Shown: one piece after another, positions 1 to 8,469 of the stretch | Numbering within the stretch: the first letter of the stretch is position 1 | How the letters are laid out: the number at the start of each line of letters is the position of its first letter | Source of the DNA: Candidatus Gallibacteroides avistercoris | GTDB taxonomy: Bacteria; Bacteroidota; Bacteroidia; Bacteroidales; CHK158-818 | Direction: 5' to 3' | DNA: 20,259 nt | NCBI GenBank assembly: GCA_018714665.1 | Contig: DVNA01000096.1 | Coordinates: forward strand, 1-20,259 | The notes under the pieces: model-generated | What the model saw: only the letters and a program-made list of their open reading frames with translations | The model's database searches: none | What the model was told of the DNA's origin: nothing | Translations under genes and position numbers: made by a program

Positions 1-1623
1 GCTACACACGGAGAGCCCAATGACAAAAATGCCCATCCCCACACCTCTCAAAGCCAGTCGCTGGCCATGGTGCACAATGGGACCATCGAAAATTACCACA
101 TCCTGAAAAAAGCCCTGATCAAACACGGCTATACCTTCTCGACCGAAACCGATACGGAGGTGCTGGTGCAATTAATCGAATACATCAAAGCCACCAACAA
201 ATGCAACTTGTTCGACGCCGTTCGCGAAGCGTTGTTGCAGGTGGTAGGGGCATACGCCATTGCAGTGATTGAAAAAGGGAATCCCGATACGATTATCGTG
301 GCCCGCAAAAGCAGTCCGCTGGTAATCGGCATCGGCGAGAATGAGACCTTCATCGCCTCGGACGCCAGCCCTATCGTAGGATTTACCGACAAGGTAGTAT
401 ATCTGAAAGAGAATGAAATGGCTGTTATCAGCCGTAACCGTCCTCTGCAAATATCCTCCATCGCCGACAACCAACCCTCCCAACTCGACATCCAAAGATT
501 ACGAGTCAGTGTAGAGCAACTCGAAAAGGGAGGATACGACACCTTTATGTTGAAAGAGATTTTTGAACAGCCGGAGACGTTGAAAGATTGTATCCGCGGA
601 CGCATCGTCAAAGAGGGCAAGCGGGTCGTCTTGTCCGGAGTGATTGAAAACCGGAAGCGATTCATCCATGCAAACCGTATCGTTATCGTAGCTTGCGGTA
701 CTTCTTGGCACGCAGCGCTGATCGGCAAACGGGTCATCCAGGAGATGTGCCAGTTGCCGGTAGAGGTGGAATATGCCTCGGAATTCCGTTACGGAAACCC
801 GTTCATCACCGATCGGGATATAGTAATCGCCATCTCTCAGTCGGGCGAAACGGCCGATACGCTGGCGGCCATACAACTGGCTAAAAGCAAAGGGGCTTTC
901 GTTTACGGAATTTGTAACGTCGTAGGGGCTTCGATCCCCCGAAATACCGACTCGGGAACCTACATCCACGTGGGGCCGGAAATCGGGGTAGCATCGACCA
1001 AGGCCTTTACCGGACAAGTAACCGTACTGACGCTGTTGGCCCTTTGCATGGGTCAAATACGGCAAACCGTCCGACCCGAAAAGATAGAAGAAATTGCCCA
1101 AGCGTTGTTGAAGATGCCCGATACCATCCGGGAGACTCTTAAATTGAACGACGACATCCGACGACTGGCCAAGACCTTTACCTATGCGCACAATTTCCTC
1201 TATCTGGGACGGGGATACAACTACCCGACGGCGCTGGAAGGGGCTCTGAAACTGAAAGAGATCTCTTACATCCATGCCGAGGGATACCCTGCCGCAGAGA
1301 TGAAACACGGCCCCATCGCGCTGATCGACGCAGAGATGCCATCGGTAATCATCGCCCCGAGCGACTCGCTGTACGACAAGATTGTAAGCAACGTTCAACA
1401 AATCAAGTCGCGTGGTGGATCGGTAGTGGCCATCGTCAACAAAGGGAATACCGCCATGGCGCAACTGGCCGATTATTGCCTGAAAATACCGGAAGTACCC
1501 GAATGTCTGACCCCGATAGTGATAGCGATACCGTTGCAACTACTGGCCTATTACATTGCCATATACAAAGGGCGGGATGTAGATCGACCCCGTAACCTGG
1601 CCAAATCGGTTACGGTAGAGTAG
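1..1623 (+). CDS. glmS: Glutamine--fructose-6-phosphate aminotransferase (isomerizing), 3' part
   Basis: Cytosolic enzyme that makes glucosamine-6-phosphate from fructose-6-phosphate and glutamine, the entry step to UDP-GlcNAc for peptidoglycan and LPS. The frame is open from base 1 and reads ATHGEPNDKNAHPHTS before the first internal ATG at 67. That is the conserved glutaminase-domain stretch, so the gene starts left of the window and ATG 67 is not its start. About 540 residues are visible; the family is about 610, so roughly 70 N-terminal residues, including the nucleophilic cysteine, are missing. Visible landmarks are the linker GGYDTFMLKEIFEQP, the first SIS domain with CGTSWHAA and SQSGETADT, STKAFTGQ, the second SIS domain with LGRGYNYPTALEGALKLKE and AEMKHGPIALI, and the conserved C-terminus DRPRNLAKSVTVE. 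It ends convergently against the rhamnosidase operon and shares a terminator with it. Confidence 0.97.
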   Translation, partial: ATHGEPNDKNAHPHTSQSQSLAMVHNGTIENYHILKKALIKHGYTFSTETDTEVLVQLIEYIKATNKCNLFDAVREALLQVVGAYAIAVIEKGNPDTIIVARKSSPLVIGIGENETFIASDASPIVGFTDKVVYLKENEMAVISRNRPLQISSIADNQPSQLDIQRLRVSVEQLEKGGYDTFMLKEIFEQPETLKDCIRGRIVKEGKRVVLSGVIENRKRFIHANRIVIVACGTSWHAALIGKRVIQEMCQLPVEVEYASEFRYGNPFITDRDIVIAISQSGETADTLAAIQLAKSKGAFVYGICNVVGASIPRNTDSGTYIHVGPEIGVASTKAFTGQVTVLTLLALCMGQIRQTVRPEKIEEIAQALLKMPDTIRETLKLNDDIRRLAKTFTYAHNFLYLGRGYNYPTALEGALKLKEISYIHAEGYPAAEMKHGPIALIDAEMPSVIIAPSDSLYDKIVSNVQQIKSRGGSVVAIVNKGNTAMAQLADYCLKIPEVPECLTPIVIAIPLQLLAYYIAIYKGRDVDRPRNLAKSVTVE

Positions 1624-1658
1624 CCGTTGTCCAATAGACAGATTCTTTTCAACCATAA

Positions 1659-1701
1659 AAAAACGGTTGCAAGCGGGTATCTCTCCCTTGCAACCGTTTT
1701 T
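1659..1701. terminator. Bidirectional intrinsic terminator between glmS and the minus-strand operon
   Basis: Perfect 15-bp inverted repeat: AAAAACGGTTGCAAG at 1659-1673 and CTTGCAACCGTTTTT at 1687-1701, with a 13-nt loop. On the plus strand the stem ends in a T run followed by CTATTTTAC. On the minus strand the complement of the A run at 1655-1661 gives a T run. It lies 36 nt after the glmS stop and 27 nt after the last operon stop, so it can end both transcripts. Confidence 0.9.
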
Positions 1702-1727
1702 CTATTTTACAATCTATTCAGCCTCTC

Positions 1728-4700
1728 TTATTTGGAATAGGCAACGGATTCTATGACTACCGGACCTATCAGACCGGATGGCATAAGCGGCGTGTCAGGC
1801 GAGAAGGGATTTTGCGGTGCCCACGTAGGACGCTCATCCACCGGCAAACGACTATCGCCGATAAGCCGGTTTACCCAGGTATTGACAACCTCCACTTCCA
1901 ACTGATTTTCACCGGCTTTTACAAAGTCGGTAATATCCAGCCGGTACGGTGCCGTCCACAGACCGCCCACGTATGTACCGTTTACCTTGACTTTGGCCAT
2001 GACTCCTACTCGATTCAAGTTGACGTACAATGTCTCTTGTTCAGGCAAGTTATTCAAAGTAAATGTATTGGTATAGAACGCTGTTCCGGAATAATATTTA
2101 ATGTTTTCATTCTCAACTGTCGCCCAGTCTTTTAACACATCGAATGTTACAGAGGGTTCTCCCCGCATCTGGGAATCAAACGAGACGGACCAGTTGTTGT
2201 TTACTTCTGCCAAAACGGTTGGCGAGGGGAAGTTATCTTCCGGGGAGGAGAGTGAAGATTTGTCGGCCGCACTCCGAAAGACGATAAATGCACTTTCAAA
2301 AGGTTCCAGTTTCAATGGGACAATGGTTGTATTTTTCCCCTGAACATAAGCCGGCAGGTTACGCACTTCACCCGTTGCAGGTTGCCACCACTCGGGTTGT
2401 TTGCCGGATACCCGGAACTCGGGATTGAACGTAATCGTTTGATCCGACTGGTTGGTCAGAAAATAAATATCCATGCCATTCAAGATGCGGTGCCCGTACA
2501 GGACAGGGACTTTATCACCTACCTTGCAATCGGGGATACATTGGATCATATCGAATACCTCCTGCATGGTATAACCATTCAAAACCATGCCCTTTCCAAA
2601 GCTGTTTTTCCCCTTGGCAGATTTGGCATCGCCCCACAACTCCTCGGCCATCCGGCAAACCTGTTGGTCGGCCTCGGGATAATTCTGCAAACTGGGTGAA
2701 CGATTGGGTGCCGGCCCTAAAACGATTGCTCCCTCAGCAACCAACTCTTTGATTTTCGACAACAGCTCGGGACGCATCGTCTCCTGTCTGGGCAATACCA
2801 ATACCCGGTATTGCGTTCCATGCGGCAAGGTGAGCATCCCGTCTTTTACGGTCATGTCGCGCGTTATCACCTCGGCGTTGATATAGTCAAACTGATAGCC
2901 CGATGGTAAGGCGGGGTCTGTTACACCGGTCATTTTCGGAGCATCTTCGCCGATAAAGTAGGCTACGTCGGCCACATTCAACCCTTGTTGCAGCATAAAA
3001 TTACAACGTTTCAAGTACAACGTAAAGAGGTCGAGCTGAGAGAACCAGGTGTTATTCCGGTTGAATTCGTTACCAAACCAAGCGTTCAATCCCGGTTTTT
3101 TGCCTTCTGTCGGCTGCGATATATATACGTGCAAAAGCGTGTTGTTTATCCCCTCGGAAAAGAAGCGGTCTCCCCGCTGTTTCATCAATGCCGGATAACG
3201 GATAAAGGGCGGCCCGCCACAGGTAAACGACTCGGCCGACACCTTACTCTTTCCATAGATGTGCGCACACGAAGAGGCGGCCCGGTTTTCGATATTACCC
3301 AGATCGCCTTCGCTCCAAAACTCCCCGGACACTTCGTCGGATTGGCCTCCATATTGGAGAAACTCTCCTGGGAATCCCCAATGTCCGTAGTTTTCGAGCC
3401 AGGTGGTAAATCCATCTTTATGCGCCAGTTCGCGCAAAGCGCCGATATGGTCGTAAGCCAACCGGTCGGCCATCATCCGCCGGACATCCCACAAAAAGCG
3501 GTCCGACTGCTCCTGACTGCCTACCACCACTCCGCTGTAAACAGGCAAGAAAGGTTTGGGGTCATATCCGTAGCGCTGCTGGAAATCTTCAAAGAAATCA
3601 TCTCCGAAATTTTGTCCACCCTTTTCGTAACTGTCAGAGACGATAACCTTCCAGGCTTTGCGATCTTCTGCCGGGATACGGCGGCAAAGCTCGCCTACGT
3701 ATGCATCGTAATGTGCGGCTAAATGTTCGCGGCTCCACTTATCTACTTCCAATCCGATTCCATCTTCAATAGCCGGGCCATTCATCACCTGGGTGGGCAA
3801 CATTCCGGTTCTCAAAACGATCCATTTACCTTCGGGCACCTCCCATGTCAAGAGATCGCCGTCCAGTTTATCGGAAATATCCATCACCCGATCTGCCGAC
3901 ACTACCAACGAGGCATCTCCGGGCTCCTCCTGTGCCGGCCACATATAATCCTGCCAGTAAGGCAACGGAGTCTGGTGCATCTTGGCCAGCGATTTTTCGG
4001 AATAACGTTCTACCAACGGAACAGCCGATAATTCCAACTCCCGGATACCACTTCCGGCTGTTGTGTTTTTAAAGACCAACCGAAACCGATTGCCTTCGGT
4101 AGGGAAAACAGTTATGGTAACAGGTGCATAAGGGTCGAATCCTACCTCCCGACCGGCATTGGTACGATTGATGACAAAACTCTTTAACAGGCGATAGTCG
4201 CCGTTTTCCTCTACCAAAAGATCGACCACATTATTGATAGGCGCTTCGGTAGTCTGTATCCGTACGCTGCGTAATGTGAACGGCTTATGGGGCAGAATGT
4301 CAATCACCGCATCGCCCGGTCGGGAAAACTGTACCGATGTTTCTCGATTTCCGTCTATCATGCGGGAGGCATTGGGAACAGACGATGCCAAGATACGGGC
4401 AGTTTGGGTATTCAATACCGGTACATCTATGGCAGGAGCCGGATAGGCCAACACCTTTACATCCTGAAACGGGCCCTCGGGCTTAGGCAAGGTAATCGAT
4501 ACTTTTTGCCCTCCCTGTACCTCGGTACGGGTAGTGGCCAAATAACGCATGGCCTGTTCGGGTTTTACCCACGGGCCTCCGGCCTGGCTCCATCCGGGAC
4601 AGTTGAACATTCCAATATCGATACCCAATTCCGTGGCTGTCTTCAATGCCGTATGTACAATGTCGTACCACTCGTCGGTAAACATCCTTACCGGACCGGT

Positions 4701-4955
4701 CGGTGTCTCCTGAGGCGTTAATCCAATCTGGCCGATAAAGGCCCGATTGATTCCGGCGGCTTTCATCGATTGCAAATCTTTGACTACCCCCTCTTTCGAT
4801 ATATTGCCGGAAATCCAATACCAATATACGCTGGTCTGTACTGTATCGGGCGGTGCAATAAAGCCGCTTTGCAGCTGTTTCCCCGGCTCGTTACACGAAA
4901 AGAAAAAGAGAGAACAGACCACTACTGCCGAAATATTTCTTATCATCTTTTTCAT
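1728..4955 (-). CDS. GH106 family alpha-L-rhamnosidase, lipoprotein
   Basis: Predicted 1075-residue secreted glycoside hydrolase of the GH106 type, a family whose known members release alpha-L-rhamnose by inversion. The N-terminus has a basic start, a hydrophobic stretch and a lipobox FFSC with Cys21. The barrel begins at about residue 43 (SVYWYWISGNISKEGV). Residues about 185-310 look like an inserted F5/8-type beta-sandwich. Candidate active-site carboxylates are Glu444 in SDSYE, Glu545 in GEFW and Glu575 in SAESFT. MLQQGLNVADVAYF follows at about 654, and residues about 930-1075 form a GH2-like sugar-binding sandwich ending in LMPSGLIGPVVI. The start is ATG AAA AAG with an A-rich leader and gives a clean signal peptide. 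It is the last gene of the operon, 80 nt after fucO with a hairpin between. The family call is strong; the exact linkage is unknown. Confidence 0.88.
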   Translation of the reverse strand: MKKMIRNISAVVVCSLFFFSCNEPGKQLQSGFIAPPDTVQTSVYWYWISGNISKEGVVKDLQSMKAAGINRAFIGQIGLTPQETPTGPVRMFTDEWYDIVHTALKTATELGIDIGMFNCPGWSQAGGPWVKPEQAMRYLATTRTEVQGGQKVSITLPKPEGPFQDVKVLAYPAPAIDVPVLNTQTARILASSVPNASRMIDGNRETSVQFSRPGDAVIDILPHKPFTLRSVRIQTTEAPINNVVDLLVEENGDYRLLKSFVINRTNAGREVGFDPYAPVTITVFPTEGNRFRLVFKNTTAGSGIRELELSAVPLVERYSEKSLAKMHQTPLPYWQDYMWPAQEEPGDASLVVSADRVMDISDKLDGDLLTWEVPEGKWIVLRTGMLPTQVMNGPAIEDGIGLEVDKWSREHLAAHYDAYVGELCRRIPAEDRKAWKVIVSDSYEKGGQNFGDDFFEDFQQRYGYDPKPFLPVYSGVVVGSQEQSDRFLWDVRRMMADRLAYDHIGALRELAHKDGFTTWLENYGHWGFPGEFLQYGGQSDEVSGEFWSEGDLGNIENRAASSCAHIYGKSKVSAESFTCGGPPFIRYPALMKQRGDRFFSEGINNTLLHVYISQPTEGKKPGLNAWFGNEFNRNNTWFSQLDLFTLYLKRCNFMLQQGLNVADVAYFIGEDAPKMTGVTDPALPSGYQFDYINAEVITRDMTVKDGMLTLPHGTQYRVLVLPRQETMRPELLSKIKELVAEGAIVLGPAPNRSPSLQNYPEADQQVCRMAEELWGDAKSAKGKNSFGKGMVLNGYTMQEVFDMIQCIPDCKVGDKVPVLYGHRILNGMDIYFLTNQSDQTITFNPEFRVSGKQPEWWQPATGEVRNLPAYVQGKNTTIVPLKLEPFESAFIVFRSAADKSSLSSPEDNFPSPTVLAEVNNNWSVSFDSQMRGEPSVTFDVLKDWATVENENIKYYSGTAFYTNTFTLNNLPEQETLYVNLNRVGVMAKVKVNGTYVGGLWTAPYRLDITDFVKAGENQLEVEVVNTWVNRLIGDSRLPVDERPTWAPQNPFSPDTPLMPSGLIGPVVIESVAYSK

Positions 4956-5000
4956 CGTCTTTTCATGCGTTTATCTTATCCGTAAAGAATTTATAAAGGC

Positions 5001-5021
5001 CCTGCCACAAATTGTGGCAGG
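5001..5021 (-). other. Perfect 21-nt dyad / hairpin between fucO and the last GH106 gene
   Basis: CCTGCCACAA at 5001-5010 and TTGTGGCAGG at 5012-5021 are exact inverted copies around one central base. As RNA this would form an 8-bp stem with a 5-nt loop. Reading in the operon direction, the stem is followed by GGCCTTTATAAATTC, which is a poor U tract. On the opposite strand it is followed by the T-rich GTTTCTTCCTTTT. It lies in the widest gap of the operon. It may be a weak terminator or attenuator, an mRNA end-protecting hairpin, or an operator; the sequence does not decide. Confidence 0.55.
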
Positions 5022-5035
5022 TTTCTTCCTTTTAA

Positions 5036-6190
5036 TTAATATGCTTTTTTATACAACTCAATGATATCGGCCACAGAGGTTTCACGGGGATTTCCTCCGG
5101 TACAAACATCGTTGTAAGCCGCTACTGCCAACGATTGAATATCCTCTTCCTTTACCCCGATTTCATGCAGTTTCTGCGGAATATCGATGCTGATTGAAAG
5201 TTTCTTGACTGCATCAATCGCAGCTTTTACACCCTCTTTTACCGTCATGTTGGTGGTATCAACGCCCATGGCTTTGGCTATATCCAGATATTTCGGTGCA
5301 GCATTTGATTCGGCATTATACTCCATCACATAGGGCAACAGCAACGCATTGGCTACACCATGAGGAGTATCATAGAACGCCCCCAGCGGATGGGCCATGG
5401 AGTGTACAATACCCAACCCGACGTTTGAGAATCCCATCCCGGCGATGTACTGCGCCAGCGCCATCCCTTCGCGGGCTTCCTGGTTCTGGCCGTCATCAAC
5501 GGCATTTTTCAGATGTTTGGCAATCATCTCAATGGCCTTCAATTCAAACATATTGGTCATTTCCCAGGCCCCTTTGGTGATATACCCCTCTATGGCATGG
5601 GTCAAGGCGTCCATTCCGGTTGCAGCTGTCAATCCCTTGGGCATCGAATACATCAATTCGGGATCGACAATCGCTACTGTCGGAATATCGTTGGGATCGA
5701 CACAGACCATCTTCTTTCTGGCCTCCTCGTCTATGATAACGTAATTGATGGTAACCTCGGCAGCGGTACCGGCTGTTGTCGGCAGGGCGAAGGTAGGAAC
5801 AGCCCGGAAACGTGTATCGACTGCTCCTTCCAAGGATTTGACATCGGCATATTCGGGATTATTCACCACGATACCGATTCCTTTGGCCGTATCGATAGCC
5901 GACCCGCCACCCAAAGCGATGATGAAATCTGCTCCCGATTTTTTAAATGCCTCTACCCCATTTTGCACATTCCTTATCGTGGGGTTAGCCTTCACATCGC
6001 TATATATTTCAAACGGAATAGCAGCCTGATTCAATACCTGAGAGATTTTATCCGCTACACCAAATTTTATCAGGTCCTTATCTGTTACGAAGAAGGCTTT
6101 TCTATACCCGCGACGTTTGGCCTCAACGGCAATAACCGAACGGCATCCTGCTCCAAAATAGGAGGTTTCATTCAATACAATTCTGTTCAT
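5036..6190 (-). CDS. fucO: Lactaldehyde reductase / L-1,2-propanediol oxidoreductase (iron-dependent group III ADH)
   Basis: Cytosolic NAD(H)-dependent enzyme reducing L-lactaldehyde, formed from rhamnulose- or fuculose-1-phosphate, to L-1,2-propanediol. The protein matches E. coli FucO along its length, with shared stretches such as LPTTAGTAAEVTINYVI, ATGMDALTHAIEGYIT, AGMGFSNVGLG and NDVCTGGNPRE. Counted from the ATG at 6190 (384 residues), Asp37 lies in the NAD-specificity strand VTDK, GGGS is at 95-98, and the iron ligands are Asp194, His198, His263 and His277. A TTG two codons upstream (6194-6196) keeps the frame open, but the ATG fits the family N-terminus (MNRIVLNET) and has an A-rich leader, so I chose it. 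There is no signal peptide. It begins 21 nt after the short GH106-like gene and is the only metabolic enzyme among exported hydrolases. Confidence 0.95.
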   Translation of the reverse strand: MNRIVLNETSYFGAGCRSVIAVEAKRRGYRKAFFVTDKDLIKFGVADKISQVLNQAAIPFEIYSDVKANPTIRNVQNGVEAFKKSGADFIIALGGGSAIDTAKGIGIVVNNPEYADVKSLEGAVDTRFRAVPTFALPTTAGTAAEVTINYVIIDEEARKKMVCVDPNDIPTVAIVDPELMYSMPKGLTAATGMDALTHAIEGYITKGAWEMTNMFELKAIEMIAKHLKNAVDDGQNQEAREGMALAQYIAGMGFSNVGLGIVHSMAHPLGAFYDTPHGVANALLLPYVMEYNAESNAAPKYLDIAKAMGVDTTNMTVKEGVKAAIDAVKKLSISIDIPQKLHEIGVKEEDIQSLAVAAYNDVCTGGNPRETSVADIIELYKKAY

Positions 6191-6211
6191 AATCAATTTT
6201 GTTTTTAGTAG

Positions 6212-8464
6212 TTATTTTTTACATACGATCAGGGTGGATTGTACCGGATCAAGTGTCAATTGTATCCGGGTATAATCTTCTCCATTCACGTTCAGGTGTT
6301 CAAAGTTCTTTATTTTTTGGGTCTCTCCGGTATAGGGATTCCAGAGCGTCGGTTCCATCGTCCCCCGTAACTCTACCGGAGTGTCGACCCGGTCATCGCT
6401 CGAATTGGCAAAGAAATAGATATCGGTATCAGCAACCTTACGATGCAAATAGGAGAGCTCTCCTCGCCCGCTTTCAAGAATACCCATACGGGGAAAGCGA
6501 ACATCGGCGGAGACGCCCAAACGGTCGAATGCCGAATGTAAACTCTTTTCGTCGATGTGGGCAATGAACAAGGACCGCCCCCCCTGAGCGTTCTCATTTA
6601 CCGGAGAATCGGTTACCGCAGCAGGTTCTACGCCAAAAATCTCTTTTACCAATGCCTGTACCTCGGCATCCCGTCTGGGTTCTGACGAAAGATAAGGTAA
6701 TTGTGTGGTGGCCAGAATTTTTCCGCCCTGATCATAGAAGGTTTTCAATTTTTTCAACGTCTCTACCGACATCACCTTTCCGCCGGGCATCACAATCACC
6801 CGAAAAGGATTTTTTTCCACACCGGGTACTGCACGACGGAGAATACCGCCGGTTACCTCGTAATCGTCCGTAGCCAGAAAATCGGGATGAACAAATATGA
6901 AATCTCGCCGTATCCGACGGGTAAAGAGGTCGCTCAACCGATAATAGTCGATTTCAGGCGATATGCGATCGCCCAACATGGATGCGTGCTCTTTGAAGGG
7001 ATACCACCCCTGCAAGGCTTTTATCGGATAAATAACGGCCACATCGGTAGCCCTATATCCCTGCTGCAACATATACGAACAACGGGCCACGTAATCGTTA
7101 TAGGGTCTCAAATCGGCAGCAATATCGGGATTATAAGCCGAGATCAGGGGCAATATGGTAACCGAGTCGGGATGGTACGAATACCACATCCCGTGCGGGA
7201 TAACCCGGTTCACTCCCCGGGTAAACAACTCCATAATGGCACGATACATGAGTGTTTTATCAAATTTCTCGCGGAAGTTTCCGTATGCCTCTGCGGCGGT
7301 AATGTTACGTCCGTAATAATCGGAAGCGGAGCTGATCAGGTTATAGCCGGGACGGCCGTAGGTATAACCGTGTATCATATCCATCAGCGGTTGCTGCATA
7401 TGGCGGTAAAACTTGAAAATATCGAAATGGGCATCGGGACACGCCTCGTAATTGGCAGGGGGATGACCTGTCAAGTCCAGCTTGTGTGCGACACACCATT
7501 CGGATATTTTGCGGGGAAATCCTTCGCCCAGCAGTTCGGCCCGGGTATTGTGAAAGGCCACACGGGCTGCGGCCGTTTCGGGCCCGATGTCGTACCACAA
7601 AGCCGGATAATAGGTCTGGGGATCGAAACCGTTGATCTCCTTGAATTTTTCATTCAGTTTCGGGGTCCATCCCCACGCGTGAAAGACATAGCCGACATCG
7701 TCGATGAATACGCGCTTGATGACATTCCCGAAATAGGAAGAGAGCTGCTCGGCATATTTATCGTAGGTCAACCCGATAAATTTATCGACCGACTCGGGAT
7801 CCATGAAATCGACAACTCCGTCGCCATCGTCCACACAGGTAAAGAGCATAACCCGCCAAACACCCGACTTGGGGCTCCATTCCAACACACCCTCTTTCAG
7901 GGTTTCCGTCAGATCGATCCGCTCCAACGAAACGGTATCCATGGCCACAGCCGCCATCAACGTTCCTTGTGGAAGGGTCAGGCGGGCGGTTTTACCGGCC
8001 GATACCACCACCTCCTGTTTATCCAGTTTTTTACGCAACGCTTCGGGATAAAGTTCCCGCATCTGTCCCCCGGCTATCCCGCTGGGGAAATCTTCATCGT
8101 CGTACATAATCACTTCTTTGCCGGCAGCTTTCGATATTTCCAAAATATCTTTGTAACGTTCAAAATACTCTTCCGACAAAAAACTGGGAGTAGTTCCCGA
8201 CACGATAACAGAACTGTTCTGCCAACTCGGACGGGAAGATACCGGCAATACGGCCACGCCTCCAAAACCGGATTCTCCATAAGCCTTATCTAACTGCTTC
8301 TCTATTTCCTGGCGGGTCAGATGGCCGTTCATATGCCAAAAGGGCATCGGATAATAGGCATTATCCGGGTGTTCGAATTCGCCTTTCCGTGGGCCGTTCA
8401 TGGAACAGGAACAGACCGTAAGGAGTACACCCAAACCAATTAATGTTGCACGATATTTCTTCAC
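6212..8464 (-). CDS. Short divergent GH106-like glycoside hydrolase, lipoprotein
   Basis: Predicted 750-residue secreted protein related to GH106. The lipobox is VCSC with Cys20. The barrel start PFWHMNGHLTRQEI (about 41-54), DDEDFPSGIAGG (122-133), GWTPKLNEKFKEINGFDP (265-282), AAEAYG with Glu392, MLQQGYRATDVAVIYP (about 464) and a tail domain with FFANSSDD and LWNPYTGET all line up with the larger GH106 protein of this operon. Two differences stand out. The position of SDSYE in the larger enzyme reads IDDVGY (254-259) with no Glu, and the C-terminal GH2-like sandwich is absent. The start is GTG at 8462-8464; no upstream start is available, the next internal ATG would delete the signal peptide, and AGG lies just upstream. 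It sits 5 nt after the upstream stop, suggesting translational coupling. It may be an alpha-L-rhamnosidase or have another specificity. Confidence 0.8.
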   Translation of the reverse strand: MKKYRATLIGLGVLLTVCSCSMNGPRKGEFEHPDNAYYPMPFWHMNGHLTRQEIEKQLDKAYGESGFGGVAVLPVSSRPSWQNSSVIVSGTTPSFLSEEYFERYKDILEISKAAGKEVIMYDDEDFPSGIAGGQMRELYPEALRKKLDKQEVVVSAGKTARLTLPQGTLMAAVAMDTVSLERIDLTETLKEGVLEWSPKSGVWRVMLFTCVDDGDGVVDFMDPESVDKFIGLTYDKYAEQLSSYFGNVIKRVFIDDVGYVFHAWGWTPKLNEKFKEINGFDPQTYYPALWYDIGPETAAARVAFHNTRAELLGEGFPRKISEWCVAHKLDLTGHPPANYEACPDAHFDIFKFYRHMQQPLMDMIHGYTYGRPGYNLISSASDYYGRNITAAEAYGNFREKFDKTLMYRAIMELFTRGVNRVIPHGMWYSYHPDSVTILPLISAYNPDIAADLRPYNDYVARCSYMLQQGYRATDVAVIYPIKALQGWYPFKEHASMLGDRISPEIDYYRLSDLFTRRIRRDFIFVHPDFLATDDYEVTGGILRRAVPGVEKNPFRVIVMPGGKVMSVETLKKLKTFYDQGGKILATTQLPYLSSEPRRDAEVQALVKEIFGVEPAAVTDSPVNENAQGGRSLFIAHIDEKSLHSAFDRLGVSADVRFPRMGILESGRGELSYLHRKVADTDIYFFANSSDDRVDTPVELRGTMEPTLWNPYTGETQKIKNFEHLNVNGEDYTRIQLTLDPVQSTLIVCKK

Positions 8465-8469
8465 TCTAC

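Noticed and set aside
499..1539. A 346-codon open frame on the minus strand opposite glmS
   Set aside because: glmS is certain on the plus strand; the antisense translation has no recognisable motif.
1600..1727. Possible Tn7-type insertion at the 3' end of glmS
   Set aside because: The glmS 3' end is a classical Tn7 target, but there are no transposition genes, end repeats or target duplications visible between glmS and the operon.
4956..5000. Internal promoter for the last GH106 gene
   Set aside because: No TAnnTTTG box with a TTTG element at the right spacing is visible on the minus strand in this gap.
6191..6196. TTG start for fucO two codons before the ATG
   Set aside because: The ATG at 6190 matches the known FucO N-terminus and has an A-rich leader; the TTG extension adds only two residues with no support.
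6701..8293. A 530-codon open frame on the plus strand, opposite the short GH106-like gene
   Set aside because: It is antisense to a well-supported glycosidase, its translation shows no recognisable domain or signal, and long antisense frames are common opposite GC-rich genes.
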